A stretch of 64,000 bases of DNA from Ahaetulla prasina. Lineage: Eukaryota; Chordata; Lepidosauria; Squamata; Colubridae. The notes under the pieces were generated by a model that was not told the origin of the DNA, did not search any database, and was given only the letters and a program-made list of their open reading frames with translations. The position numbers and the translations under genes were made by a program. Positions 1-10,104 of this stretch are shown here, piece by piece. The number at the start of each line of letters is the position of its first letter. Positions within the stretch are counted from its first letter, which is position 1. The stretch covers positions 5,636,314-5,700,313 of the forward strand of contig NC_080548.1 in the NCBI RefSeq assembly GCF_028640845.1, read 5' to 3'.

Positions 1-1063
1 TTATATTCAGAGGAGTGGAGAACTCTTCTTGTAAAATATTTCTGGACACGTTCAATTATATTGATGTCAGAGATGTGGTGAGGGTTCCAGACAGGCGAGC
101 TGTATTCAAGTATTGGTCTAGCAAATGTTTTATAAGCTCTGGTTAGTAGTGTAGTGTTTCTGGAGAAGAAGCTACGTAAGATTAGGTTAACAAGTCTTAA
201 TACCTTTTTTGTGATGTAGTTGCAGTGGGCTTTGGCACTTAGGTCATTGGATATGAAGACTCCAAGGTCTTTGACTGGGTGGGGGTCATCTGTAAGGTAA
301 TGTCCATCGAGTTTGTATTTAGTGTTTGTATTCTTTTTTCCAATGTGTAAGACAGAGCATTTGCTGGTTGAGATTTGCAGTTGCCAGGTTTTAGACCATT
401 CTGACACAAAGTCAAGGTCTTTTTGAAGAGTAGCTGTATTATTGGTAGTGTTAAATAGTTTGACATCGTCAGCGAAGAGAACACAATTACTTATAATATG
501 GCCACAGAGATCATTAATGTATAATATGAAGAGTGTTGGTCCAAGAACGCTGCCTTGAGGAATGCCTCTTTTGACAGGAACAGGATTTGATAGGGCACTG
601 CCTATTTTGACCATTTGTTGTCTGTTTAACAGGAACGCTGTTATCCAATTGTGGAGGGGTCCGGAGATGCTGTAGGATTTTAGTTTTAGGAGAAGTTTGT
701 CGTGTACCACTGAGTCAAAAGCTTTACAGAAGTCTATGTATATTGCACCTATTGTTTTGCCTTGATCAAGATTTGTAGTCCATATGTTTTTGCAGTGAAG
801 AAGTTGTAAGTTACATGATAATTTTTTTCTGAAACCAAATTGTTTATTAGAGAGTAGATTGTTTCTAGGTGGAGGGTAATGGATTGGTTGATGATAGATT
901 CCATAACTTTACAGGTGACATAGCATAGAGAGATAGGTCTGTAATTTTCAACTAAGCTGGGGTCTCCTTTTTTTGAAGACAGGGCTAGTGACCAAAGTTT
1001 GGGAAGGGAACTGGTCGTAAAGGCTTTTTCAAAGATTATGCTTAGGGGTTGTACTATATTAGT
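1..1063 (-). mobile_element. CR1/Rex1-like LINE, reverse transcriptase fragment
   Basis: Read on the minus strand, this stretch translates through the core of a non-LTR reverse transcriptase. In order it shows FKKGD...NYRPISL, a YIDFCKAFDSV block, a [13 protein letters not shown] block, and the catalytic box FADDVKLF. A C-terminal segment follows, with ARPILEYSSPVWNP and ERVQKYFTRR. Those last motifs resemble the CR1/Rex1/Jockey-type C-terminus more than L1. At least one frameshift lies near position 870, so it is not a working enzyme. The fragment runs off the left edge of the window, so its 3' end is not visible. Its FADD box is retained, which is all that catalysis would need locally. The clade assignment (CR1 versus Rex1 versus L2) is an inference from motif style. 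Confidence 0.8.
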
Positions 1064-1065
1064 GA

Positions 1066-1110
1066 TGCTATATTATGATCTCCAAGGTCCCTTCCAACTC
1101 CATTACTTTC
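1066..1110 (+). mobile_element. CR1 LINE 3'-terminal scrap
   Basis: A short run matching the GATCTCCAAGGTCCCTTCCAAC signature that ends every other CR1 copy in this window (near 2700, 34220 and 61320). It abuts the minus-strand LINE and has no coding content. Confidence 0.6.
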
Positions 1111-1850
1111 TTTCTTAGGGCCAGTCTCTAACTGCTACAAAATACAGGTCAGAGGCTGTAACTTGAAATTTTCCTCTCTGTGACATGGAAATGTTAAGCA
1201 CTTGTCCATATAAACAATGAAGTGTTAATGACAGCATTTATGTTACACAAATATCAAGCAGTAACAGCTAAATCTCCTTCCACAAGCTTCCTTTTTGAAG
1301 CGTAAAGGTTCCATTGTCTAATTATCCAGCGGCTTTGGAAGTCCAATCCCTCCAAAGATTCTTGCTCTTTCTATTCAGTGGAACAGATGAGCCTCTCACT
1401 ATGTTTTAATTGCTCCATATGTTGTCAAAAGCAAAGGTGGGGTGTGGAATTCAGCTTGGGCCTTTTCCAGCAGAATTCCCATTGCCCAGAATTGGTAGAG
1501 TGAACAAAGGTTTATTTTCAAGATCCTGTATTTGGTCATAAGTGATTAACTTGTAGAACCTCTGTGGCACACACCTCATTTGTTGCACCTTCTAGTGCCT
1601 CAGAGGGAGTGTTGAACACTCTTTCCAGGTTTGCTCCAAAAAATTATGCTGTAGGGGGAATCCCCCCAAATGTTCAATTTGAATGTTTTGGGGGGAGAAT
1701 AAGAATAGATATTTTGCTGCTACACTATTCTTTTATTCTCCCCATTGTTTTTTACCCAATACCTTCTTTTTTCATTCATACTTCCCATAATATTATTACT
1801 AAAAAATAATGTGAAATCACAACTGCCAGTTCTTTAGCTGATTTTGGCCT
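1111..1850. other. No recognised feature
   Basis: Non-repetitive-looking sequence. The open frame at 1564-1809 has no recognisable domain and ordinary AT-rich composition, so I do not call it a gene. Confidence 0.5.
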
Positions 1851-2185
1851 TCATATGCAGTTCTTCTCAAGAATTTTTAATTTATGGGAAGAATCTATGT
1901 ACCAATCCAAGCAGAATGGCCTTACGTAATCGACAGATGGAAATGCGGTTGATGTGCAGATTTTCCAAGTGCCATCCATGATTTGTTGATATGTTATCCA
2001 GTATGTTGATAGCCACTGGACAACCATGGCCAGTTTATGCAATAATCTTTCAACTTCAATTTTCAAATCTTGATACGTCTTCTCCCATACTTTATCTTCT
2101 ATTCTACAGTCACCTGGTATTGCCATGTCAATTATCCACACTTTCTTCTTTTCAACCAAAGTTAAATCTGTTATGTTTTAAGCTT
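1851..2185 (-). pseudogene. R4/R2-type LINE C-terminal endonuclease-like fragment
   Basis: A minus-strand frame of about 102 codons begins with VEKKKVWIIDMAIPGD and continues RIEDK...TYQDLKIEVERL. This arrangement (hydrophobic strand, IDxAxPxD, then a K-rich helix with YQDLKxEVxRL) resembles the C-terminal region of LINEs that carry a restriction-like endonuclease, such as the R2/R4 group. In that fold a PD and a D/E-x-K supply the metal site. Here the expected upstream PD reads TD. The normal C-terminal VIGALG-type strand is replaced by unrelated residues, so the fragment is inactive. No upstream reverse transcriptase adjoins it. The family assignment rests on my recall of the motif and needs a profile search. 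Confidence 0.4.
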
Positions 2186-2530
2186 CTTATTTTTACTATT
2201 ATTCCCTCAACCAATTGGGGATCATAGGATATCACGATACTTAGTTGCTACTCAACCTTCAGATGCTAGATCAGTTTGTGATCTTGGTTATGTTATTTTG
2301 GATTAAATGTTTACTTGGAAATCAGTCCAAATCCCATTAATGGGAAGGATAAATATACTAAATTCTGGAATGACTGATACTTAAATAATGAATGGCAAAC
2401 ATAGAACTTACATTTCAGAGATAATTGTGTTTTGTAAAAATTAATTTTAAGAGAGAAGCAAAGTGTTGGGTCATATCCTCTGATATGCTTAACCTGCAAC
2501 AGTTTTTCAGCTTCAAAATGTTTAAATGTA
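2186..2530. other. No recognised feature
   Basis: AT-rich sequence without a convincing frame, repeat or signal that I can identify. Confidence 0.5.
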
Positions 2531-2718
2531 TTCCTGACAGTTATAACAATTAAACAGTGGAACAGGTTGCCTCCAGAAGTTCAGGGTGCTGCATCACTTG
2601 AGATTTTTAAGAAGAGATCGGACAACCATTTGTCTGAAATAGTATAGGGTCTCATGTATGAGAAAGGGCAAGAAGACCTCCAAGGTCCCTTCCAACTTCG
2701 TTATTCTGTTACTCTGTT
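2531..2718 (+). mobile_element. CR1 LINE 3' end, truncated
   Basis: Translation gives QWNRLPPEVQGAASLEIFKKR, the extreme C-terminus of the CR1 ORF2 protein. A short 3' UTR follows, ending in the CTCCAAGGTCCCTTCCAAC signature and a TTCTGTTACTCTGTTA tail. It is 5'-truncated, as most CR1 copies are. The stop falls after the HLSEIV segment. Confidence 0.85.
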
Positions 2719-2793
2719 AAGACATATGGACGTCAACCCTCAGAATTCATCAGCCAGCATGGTGACTTCTGGAAGCTGAAGTCCGCATGTCTT
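2719..2793. repeat. 75-bp imperfect palindrome, MITE-like
   Basis: The first ~30 bases (AAGACATATGGACGTCAAC...) and the reverse complement of the last ~30 (AAGACATGCGGACTTCAGC...) match at most positions, leaving a short loop around CATCAGCCAGCATG. I recall this fold-back sequence as a common dispersed repeat in reptile DNA. It directly abuts the CR1 tail. Confidence 0.65.
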
Positions 2794-3179
2794 AAACTTA
2801 AACTCACCCACAAAAGCTTATATTAGGGTGTTAAGACTTATCAATGGGGTCCAGAGCTTGTATTCCTCTTTTGGCAAGGAGAATGCTGAACAAGAGGAAA
2901 AGGTTTTATGTGCAATAAAATCTACTTTTTCCTCATATTTAGATGTGTCTGAAATTTTGAAATTATCCGAACTGGGTGGATTCCTGATCTTGATTATTGA
3001 GGCCCCTCTAAATAGTTCAACAGCATTGGTTAAACTTCATAAGTTTCCCAATGGTGCTTTAGTTCTTTCATGATAGCTGGTATGGCTTCCTTCAATTTTG
3101 ATAATTTTGCATTTAGAGTTTGTGAATTATTAATATTTTGAGGTAAGAGTTGCAAAACAGAGCTCCTATTCTAGGGTTT
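2794..3179. other. Unassigned; contains an anonymous 81-codon frame
   Basis: A plus-strand frame at 2828-3073 encodes a peptide with a LSELGGFLILIIEAPLN segment. I see no domain, start context or neighbour that supports it as a gene, and it could be a degraded LINE frame. Confidence 0.3.
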
Positions 3180-4420
3180 AATGCAGGGGTGAAATGCTAC
3201 TGGATCGGACTGGATCGGGTGAGTAGGTAGCGGAGATTGGGTCTGGTTCGCCAAACTGGTAGCAATCCCTGGCTGGCCACACCCCTGAACTAGTCCACAG
3301 CCCGCAGTCCAGCCTTTGCGAGCTGGACATTGGGACACCAGGAAGGCAGCTTGCCATCCACTCGCCGCCTGCTTACAATCCACTCACCCTTCGCCTTCGG
3401 TCAGGGCCCAGGGCCCAGGTCCGCTCCATTCCCTGAGGCCCCAGAGCTGCCACCTGCTCACCGCCTGCTTCAACCGGGTTGGGGAATGCACCATTCCCCG
3501 ACAGCAGCCTTGCCCCGGAGCCATGCGGCGTGTACTTACCTTCCTCCAACGGCTGGCTTCCAGGAAAGGAAAGTGTCTGAAAGTTACTGGAGCCGCTCTC
3601 CTTCTTGAATATGCTGCTGCCATTACTGCCTTGCTCCATGCGCCAGCTGCACAAGCGCACACCCTTTATTTCATTCATTTATCAGCGGCAGGTTGGGTGT
3701 GCGCTTGCACAGCTGGTGCATGAAACAAGGCGGTGATGGTGGCGGCATATTCAAGAAGGAGAGTGGCTCCAGTAACTTTCGGATGCTTGCCTTTCCTGGC
3801 AGCCAGCCTCTGGAGGAAGGTAAGTACACGCCGCATGGCGAAGGGAGAGCGGGCAGCAGCTCTGAGGCAAGGCTGGTGTCAGGGAATAGTGCATTCCCCG
3901 ACCTGGTTGAGGCATGTGGCAAGCAGGTGGTAGCTCCGGGGCCTCAGGGAATGGGGAATGGGGCATCCCTGGCCCCTGGCCCCTGACGAAGGGCGAGCGG
4001 ACAGTGAGCAGGCAGCTAGTGGGCAGCAGCTCCGGGGAAAGGCTGGAATCAGGGAATGGTGCATTCCCTGACCCGGTTGAGGCAAGTGGCGGGCAGGCGA
4101 TGGCTCCGGGGCTTCAGGGAATGGTGCATCCTTGGGCCCCGGGCCCCAACCCAAGGCAAAGGGGGAACAGGTGGTGAGCGGGTGGCAAGTGGGTGGAGAG
4201 GCTGCAGCTGCACGCATCTCACAAAAAGGGAAAAGGCATAATAGAAATTTAAAAAAAATTATTACTTGGTTCTGTGGGCGTGGCTTGGTGGGGGGGTTGT
4301 GACTGAGTGGGCATGGCTGTGAGTGACATTGAGTTGGCCACTCCCACTCAGTCACAGGACACACCCATCCACCAAGCCATATCCACAGAACTAGTAGGGA
4401 AAATTTTTAGATTTCATCCT
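3180..4420. repeat. GC-rich composite interspersed repeat
   Basis: The unit opens with GGGGTGAAATGCTACTGG and closes near ACTAGTAGGGAAAATTTTTAG. Both ends resemble the termini of the repeat at 40441-40790 (AACCGGTAGC...GGTGAAATTC style, with GTGGGCGTGGCTTGGTGGG). The interior is far more GC-rich than its surroundings and is built from related modules carrying CAGGGAATGGTGCATTCCC and GCCTCAGGGAATG. Two modules form a large inverted repeat, and a third copy (about 4000-4180) repeats the right arm in direct orientation. Open frames here occur on both strands in overlapping positions and are best explained by composition, not genes. Confidence 0.6.
3383..3990. repeat. Large inverted repeat, ~280-300-bp arms, ~30-bp loop
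   Basis: The left arm is about 3383-3663 and the right arm about 3695-3990. Matching landmarks in mirror order are the GCGCTTGxxCAGCTG block next to the loop, GCATATTCAAGAAGG, the GGTAAGTACACGCCGCATGG block, and GGCCTCAGGGAATG at the outer ends. The arms differ at scattered positions and by small indels. The spacer CTTTATTTCATTCATTTATC is AT-rich. Such a structure can extrude as a hairpin and can cause assembly or cloning trouble. Confidence 0.75.
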
Positions 4421-4768
4421 TGGTTTAATGGCTGTCCAGGACTGATATTATTTCTTGACATTTGTCATATTTTAATTTTGTGGCCTTGGCATCAGACAAG
4501 CATTTTAGTTTTTCTAGGCCAGATTGCTAGCCAGAGCATGAATTGGCTCAACCAAATGCTGAATTTGTTTTTCCCTGGTGTGAAGTAGCCAATTATCCTA
4601 CAAGTCGGGAAATTGCAACCTGTTCATTCTGTACAGCACAAAAAGGTGTGCTCTTGGGACCACATCACAAATTGAGAGCGTTCAATATATAAATTGATAC
4701 AGCTTTTTACATTTTTGGAAAACAAAGATACATGTTCATTAGTAAGCAACAGATAATAATCAGTCCTT
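4421..4768. other. No recognised feature
   Basis: Unassigned sequence between the GC-rich repeat and the target-site duplication of the next element. Confidence 0.5.
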
Positions 4769-5412
4769 TAAATATTACAGCCCTCGGACTTCCTGTGGCT
4801 CTGCTGGTCATTGAGGATGGTCTTTTTAGACCGCCAGCCCTGGATCATGTAGAGCCGCTAAGACAGCAAAAATCAGCTGTCTACCGGCTTGGAAACCTTT
4901 CCCTCGGGCGAAGAGGGAAAGGTGAGCGATCAGGTGGAGGTAGAGCTCCCCCCAAAGCTCCAGGAAAGATCCTGGAGGCTTGAAGGGAAGAGCTCCCTTG
5001 GTAGCCTGAAGAGCTCCGGATCCAGGATGCCTCTGTCTTTTTTTTGGCAGAGCAAAACGCCGCATCCACATCTGCGATCAATAATGTGTTTAAATGGATT
5101 TTTGACTTAACCAGACAGAGCAATGTCAGGAGGCAAGGTAGATGTAAGTACCAGACATCAACCCACTGTGTGGATTCTGTTTGAGAAGAAAAGAAATGGT
5201 GTCTGAGTATAAAGGGTGTGAAAGTGAAAGACAAAGAGGTGTTTATTAACATTGTTACCATTTGTAACTGCTTAAACTTGCTGGATTATATGTTTATATG
5301 AAGAAACTATAAAGTGAAAGCTGGAAGGATTATATAATTGATCTAATTTATCTTAAATACTGTGTTTATGGAAAGACTTTGACTTTGTTTCAAATTATAA
5401 AATTAAAGTAAG

Positions 5413-6571
5413 ATGGCTTCTGTTCAAATACAGCCTGCTGTTTTCAAGGAAGTTGGAGCGCCGTTAGTTCAACTATATGAATTTCAAGAGGAGCTGAAGG
5501 AATTTCTGAAGGTTCAAATTTCTGTTCGGGACATAAAAATTAAGGAAATTGAGGAGAAAATATTGAAAATTAAAGACTTTGTTGCAGCTGAGCATGAAGA
5601 GATACGAGAAGAAGTGCTGGCAGCATTTAAGACTTTGGTTGAATACACAAAACAATTGGGTGAAAAAGTGAAAGAGATGGATCAAATTAATTCAAACATA
5701 AAAAGCAAAATAGAGGCGTTTCAGACCAAGGCAGAAAATATAAAGCAGTTGGATGATAGAGTTGAAGAAATTAATCAAGTTAATTTGGACTTAAAAAATA
5801 AAATAGAGGTGCTCCAGATTAAAGTGGAGAGAGCAAAAGAAGAGAGGGTTCTATTGCAATACAGAGTTATGGAATTTGCATTGAGAGTAAGAGGTTTGAA
5901 AGAAAATAAACGAGAGGACTTGAAAAAGATTTTTGCAGAGGCTTTTGCACAGCTGATCGGACAGAAACCAGTGGACTTTGAAATCCAAATTGAAAAAAAA
6001 TTACCATGTTAATGCATGGGTTGCAAAGCAGAGACATTTGCCAAGAGATGTAGTAATTTATTTTACATTTAGGAAGATTAGGAATAAAATCTCACAAATT
6101 TCTTATAAAAATAAAATTCAAATATTGGGACAAGAGGTATTGGTACTGAAAGAAATTCCTCCTAAAATGTTAAGAAGTAGAAAAGAATATGCTTTTTTGG
6201 TGGATCAGCTTAGAAATCTCCAGATACAGTATAGATGGAATGTACCAGCTGGATTAACAGTAAACTACAAGGGAGGGAGATATTGTCTTAATATAGTTTT
6301 TAAAGCAAGAGATTTTTATACCAAAGTATTGAAGGTTGGAAGTTTGCCATTGATAGAAGTTAAGATGAAAGGAGAGGTGGGAATGCTTAAAAAAGGGGAA
6401 AAGGAAGCAAAGCAAATACAACCTAAAATTGGGGTTGTAAATTTGGGAGAAGAAACACAGAAAGTGGTAGGGAAGGATCAAAGTATGATTGTAATTACTA
6501 AATGTAAACAGCAAGGAGTAAAGAAGTCATATTTTCAAATGAAAAGACTTTCCTTTCATGGGATAGGGTAA
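5413..6571 (+). pseudogene. L1 ORF1 protein (RNA-binding chaperone), frameshifted
   Basis: Family role: ORF1p trimerises through a coiled coil, binds L1 RNA and acts as a nucleic-acid chaperone in the L1 ribonucleoprotein. The first frame (5413-6012, 199 codons) holds a long heptad-rich coiled coil, about residues 20-150. The start of the RRM follows (LLQYRVMEFALRVRGLKE). A one-base slip in the A-run near 5990-6001 moves the reading into the frame ending at 6571. That frame continues with NAWVAKQRHLPRDVVIYF, then the C-terminal domain with YRWNVPAGLTVNYKGGRY and FKARDFYTKVLKV. Every block has a counterpart in the intact 341-codon ORF1 at 44350-45375. The slip lies in a homopolymer, so it could be a sequencing error. 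A highly charged tail follows the conserved part. Confidence 0.85.
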
Positions 6572-7039
6572 ATTATAAGCGATATTTCTGAATAGAAAAA
6601 GTAGAAAGGATTGTATGATAAATGGTGTAAATTGTTTAGAAAGTTATAGTATGGGGAATATGGGGAAGAATATGAGGTAAATGTTAAATTCATATAAGAA
6701 AACATGATGTTTATTATTAAGTATGATGGAGATATAAATATATATTGTTTATTACAGAAGATTGGACTTTAAATTTAGATGAGAAGGTAGAATTATCACT
6801 ATATTTGAAAGATAATTTTTGAAAGATATATATAATGGAGATTGAAATAACAAAATACTAAATAGCTTTTGAATGAATAGAAGGTAATTGTATTAGTATT
6901 AATATTTTCCTTTTTCTTCTTTTTTTACGGAAAAGGGGAGTTGAGGTTCAAAAGAGGGATGGGAGTTTATGTTAATTAGCATATTTTAGTTTATGATTGT
7001 TAGATATGATACCCTGTATTTGCTCTGGGAAGTCGGGGG

Positions 7040-7130
7040 AGGGGGAGAGGGGATGGGGGAAGGAGGGAGGAGAAGGGTTAGGGTTGGGGGGAGGGTGGGA
7101 TGTATGGGGAAAAAAATCTTATAAAACTTT
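7040..7130 (+). other. G-rich 3' UTR tract
   Basis: Many G3-G7 runs separated by A or AT precede the final CAATAAA. The same position in the L1 at 43776-48776 is equally G-rich. G-quadruplex-forming 3' UTRs are a known L1 feature; here they support the shared 3' end. Confidence 0.6.
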
Positions 7131-7147
7131 TTCAATAAATATTACAG

Positions 7148-7367
7148 ACCTCACCATTCTGTCTCTCTAAGGCTGATTATCAAGTATGCAAAAGTTTCTA
7201 GAGCATTTATCTGCAGTATGAAAGAAAGTTCAAGTTCCTTGAAAAGACTATCAAGAAATTCTAGGAATTTTAGGGCAAGGATGAGTTGCCCCAAGAAGAA
7301 ACAGAAGTGAGAAAAATGAAAGGTTCCCCTCCCCACAAAATGGGGTTTCTATGTCTAAAAGTAGCTG
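7148..7367. other. No recognised feature
   Basis: Short unassigned stretch. A minus-strand frame of 61 codons here shows no domain. Confidence 0.4.
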
Positions 7368-8181
7368 TATAGACAGACTTCAACTTACAATCAAATTGAG
7401 TCCCAAATTTCTGTTGCTAAGCAAGGCAGTTTTGATCCATTTTATGACCTTTTTTATCACAGTTGTTAAGCAATTCAGTACAGTAAAGTGAATCACACAG
7501 TTTGTCAGACTTGCCTCAGTTTTGGTCCTAGGAAAGAACGACCCTTGACTCCATAAGTGTTAAAGAAAAGGTACTTTTACTAGGGTGCAGCACAAACGAG
7601 GCAAACTCTGAGGAAAATCTGTGCAATAGATTCAATATCATATATTGAAAGCAATTGGGAGAAGTCCAATCAGGTCTTGTTTCAGTGTTTTTAGGAATCA
7701 GGTGCTTCTGGTGCGATTGTAAATTTCTTTCCCAGGATCAGTTTCCTTGAAGGCAGGAAGATGACTCAGTTTGGCACCTCTGGTTCCTGTTACTGTCCAT
7801 ATTCCCTCAATTCCCACAGCATTCCCTCAATTCCCACAGCATTCCTTCGCATGTCCACCACTCTTCCCCTGCCAAATGCCCCCTCCCCCCGGTTATGCTA
7901 GCCAGCTGCAAAGAAAGCAAAGGTAGGCATCTGACACAGTTGTTAAGTAAATCCAGCTTTCACCATTGACATTGCTTTCTGGAAGCTGGCTGGGAAGGTT
8001 ACAAATGGCAATTACATGACCCTAATTGTCATAAATATGAGCCAGTTGCCAAGTGCCTGAACTCTGATCACGTGACCATGGGGATGCTGCCAGTCGTGTG
8101 TGAAAAATGGGCATAAGTTTTTTCAGTGCCATTTTAACTTTAAACAGTCACTAAAATGGTTGTTAATTGAGGATTACCTGT
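7368..8181 (+). mobile_element. TIR (MITE-like) element split by a solo LTR
   Basis: Two halves (about 7368-7502 and 7937-8181) align by eye with the complete copy at 40926-41318. Shared blocks are TTTCTGTTGCTAAG, CCATTTTATGACC, CACAGTTGTTAAG, ATAAATATGAGCCAGTTGCCAAG, GATCACGTGACCATGGGGATGCTGC and the terminal GGATTACCTGT. The right end keeps part of the terminal inverted repeat; the left end is eroded. There is no coding capacity, so it is a non-autonomous DNA element. Confidence 0.75.
7503..7936. mobile_element. Solo LTR, 434 bp, 5-bp TSD
   Basis: The unit begins TGTCAGA and ends TCTGACA, a perfect 7-bp TG...CA inverted terminus. It is flanked by CAGTT at 7498-7502 and 7937-7941. It sits inside the TIR element, whose two halves it separates. 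There is no internal region. This is the structure left after recombination between the two LTRs of an endogenous retrovirus or LTR element. Orientation is uncertain, but the minus strand reads more like U3-R-U5. It contains a tandem 20-bp duplication, ATTCCCTCAATTCCCACAGC, at about 7801-7840. Confidence 0.8.
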
Positions 8182-9070
8182 TCTTACAAGATCCCTATAT
8201 TGCCCTTGGTATAGCATGGACACTTCTGATATATTGATTTTGTTCAAGATTAATGTCGCTGCATGTCAGTCCCATTAAAAACAATTTTCTCATTTAGGAT
8301 GTGATGGCATGATGCAATGTTGTCACTGAAGAAATGTAGAGGAGGTTCTGGTTAATGCCTGAATGCCTTAAACTGTTCAGTCCTCTGTCTTGACTTTCCT
8401 GGTGAAGAAAGGGTGACTATCAAATTATTAAATGAATGTATTCAGTAAAGGAGAAAACCAACCCAGATTAAATGAATCCTCCTAGGTTCAGATGACGACC
8501 ATCTCACAACACTAAGCAGAACTCCCTGTGAGATAAGCATTCTAAACAGGATGGACTCCTGTAATCCAAGGATGTTATATTGGGAAAAAAAAGTCTTTAA
8601 AAAATAACTCCTTAAAGTTCTTTTAACTTTTTTTCCTTTTTAAAACATTCTGGTGTGCTTATAGCAGCCCTGAGTTTTCAAAGAAAAGAGTCAGGTTTCC
8701 TAGCACTTCTTGGGCTGACCGTAACTTGGAATATTCTTTGTCACATGATCAGTCCTGGAACCATTTGGAAGATGCCCCAATATTAAAACAAAGCAAAGAA
8801 AATGAAAGAAAATGAAACAGAGCAAAGCCAAAAACAAAAAAAGTAATTGTTCCAGTCATTTTGAGCTTTATAGAAATGAAAAAACAAACAGCAAAACAAA
8901 ATAAGGTTGTTAGCAAACCCATAATTTTTTTAAATGTAAGGGCAAGATATATGTATATGAATATACACATGGGCATGCACCCACCCATTTAGTTGTCATT
9001 TCCTATCCCTAGGACTCCAAGGAGTGCCGAACAGAACAAAAACACAAAAAAACAATAATATGAACAAATG
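8182..9070. other. No recognised feature
   Basis: Apparently unique AT-rich sequence with several A-rich patches (8780-8900). No credible frame or repeat signature was found. Confidence 0.45.
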
Positions 9071-9312
9071 AAGATTTTATTGTCATTTATTAGACTTTTT
9101 AATCTCACCTTTATTACTTTTCAGAAACAACTCAAGAGAGTGAACATATCTAATGCTCCTTTCTCCACCAATTTTTCCCACAACAATCACTCTGTGACAT
9201 GAGTTGGGCTGAGAGAGAGAGACATTACGTGGATTTTCATGCCGAAGGCAGGACTAGAATTTACGCTGTCCTGGTTTCTAGGCCAGCACCTTAACCACAC
9301 TGGACCAAAGAT
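9071..9312 (-). mobile_element. tRNA-derived SINE of MIR/CORE-like layout
   Basis: On the minus strand it reads TGTGGTTAAGGTGCTGGCC, a tRNA-like box A region, then TTCTAGTCCTGCC, a box B-like region. CTCTCTCAGCCCAACTCA and a GTTGTGGGA segment follow, and a CTTGAGTTGTTTCTGAAAAGTAATAAAGG tail. This order is that of MIR-like SINEs. A second copy of the family is at 38495-39205. Confidence 0.65.
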
Positions 9313-9373
9313 CTTTTGGAATAAAACCATCTTCAAGGCCTTTTAGAAACAAGAAGAGTTCGTGGGGGTGTCC

Positions 9374-9528
9374 AGTGGTGGGTTGCTACCAGTTTGCCCC
9401 AGATCGGGTGAACCGGTAGCAGCAGGAGGCTCCACCTACCCTCCTGGACTCTTCTGCACATGCACAGAAGCATCGTGCACGCACCCACAAGTGAATCGAT
9501 GCAACGGGTTTTGAAACCCGCCCCTGGG
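9374..9528 (+). repeat. Interspersed repeat, CAGTGGTGGGTTGCTACC family
   Basis: Begins CAGTGGTGGGTTGCTACCAG, contains GGTGAACCGGTAGC and a GCACATGCACAGAAGC motif, and ends near AACCCGCCCCTGG. The same family lies in reverse orientation at 20222-20415. It has no coding potential. Confidence 0.6.
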
Positions 9529-9689
9529 GGGGGTGTTATTCATGATTCTGGAAGCTCCTTCTTTATACTGATCAAAATGCTCATCACCAGCCCCTAACAC
9601 ATTTTACTGTGACATTTGCTGGGGTTCTTGTAACCAAGTCCCCTACTCCTATCTTTTGAATTTCCATGCAGGAGTCCTTATCTATCTCA
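9529..9689. other. No recognised feature
   Basis: Short unassigned spacer. Confidence 0.4.
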
Positions 9690-10060
9690 GTGCAATTTCA
9701 CAATTACAAGTTTCCCTAATTAACACTCTGGCTACTAAGTTCTGAATCTTTGAAGACAGCCCCATGTAGCATTACAATAGTTGCAATAGTCCAGTCAAGC
9801 AGTGATGAAGGTACAACAACTTTCTGTATGGTTCTGGTTCAGCTGCACCGGTGCAGCAGCTACAACTGGGCAATGCTATTTGACCATGGTTACTTGCCGA
9901 AGACAGAAGTCCAGGAAGACCCCCAGATCACTGAAAGCTCCTTCATGAGAAGCCTCAACCCTTCAAGAACAACCACAGGGCTGCTATTATTGGATGTTAA
10001 CTACTGAATAGCAGCTCCATCTTGGCAGAGTTTAATCTGGGCTTGTTTCTCCCCATCCAG
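9690..10060 (-). mobile_element. L2-clade LINE fragment, degenerate
   Basis: The minus strand contains LDYCNYCNATWGCLQRF, a corrupted form of the SRLDYCNALYMGLPL block seen intact in the L2 piece at 48924-49346. The apparent plus-strand frame at 9750-10007 is its antisense shadow. Confidence 0.55.
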
Positions 10061-10104
10061 ATCCTTGTAGATTTCAAGATTTCCCCAACATCCCCAGAAA
10101 TGTG

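Larger units (their letters stand above)
4781..7135 (+). mobile_element. HAL1-like L1 derivative: ORF1 only, with TSDs
   Basis: A complete insertion unit flanked by a 12-bp duplication, TAAATATTACAG, at 4769-4780 and 7136-7147. It has a GC-rich 5' UTR of about 630 bp, an L1-type ORF1 (5413-6571, one frameshift), and a ~560-bp 3' region that ends in G-rich tracts and TTTTTCAATAAA. The 3' UTR aligns by eye with that of the L1 at 43776-48776: a GGGAAG-plus-poly-G block, then AAAACTxTTTCAATAAA. No endonuclease or reverse transcriptase sequence lies between ORF1 and the 3' UTR. The element is therefore an ORF2-less derivative, analogous to the HAL1 elements known from mammals. It must have been mobilised by ORF2 protein supplied in trans. 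The 5' end is present, so it is not a truncated copy. Confidence 0.85.

Noticed and set aside
1564..1809. 81-codon open frame as a gene
   Set aside because: No domain, and a low-complexity hydrophobic end typical of random AT-rich frames.
3316..4364. Long overlapping frames on both strands
   Set aside because: They follow GC-rich repeat modules, mirror one another across the inverted repeat and show no domain.
7503..7936. Second TIR transposon instead of an LTR
   Set aside because: The 7-bp TG...CA ends with a 5-bp duplication fit an LTR; no longer inverted repeat exists.
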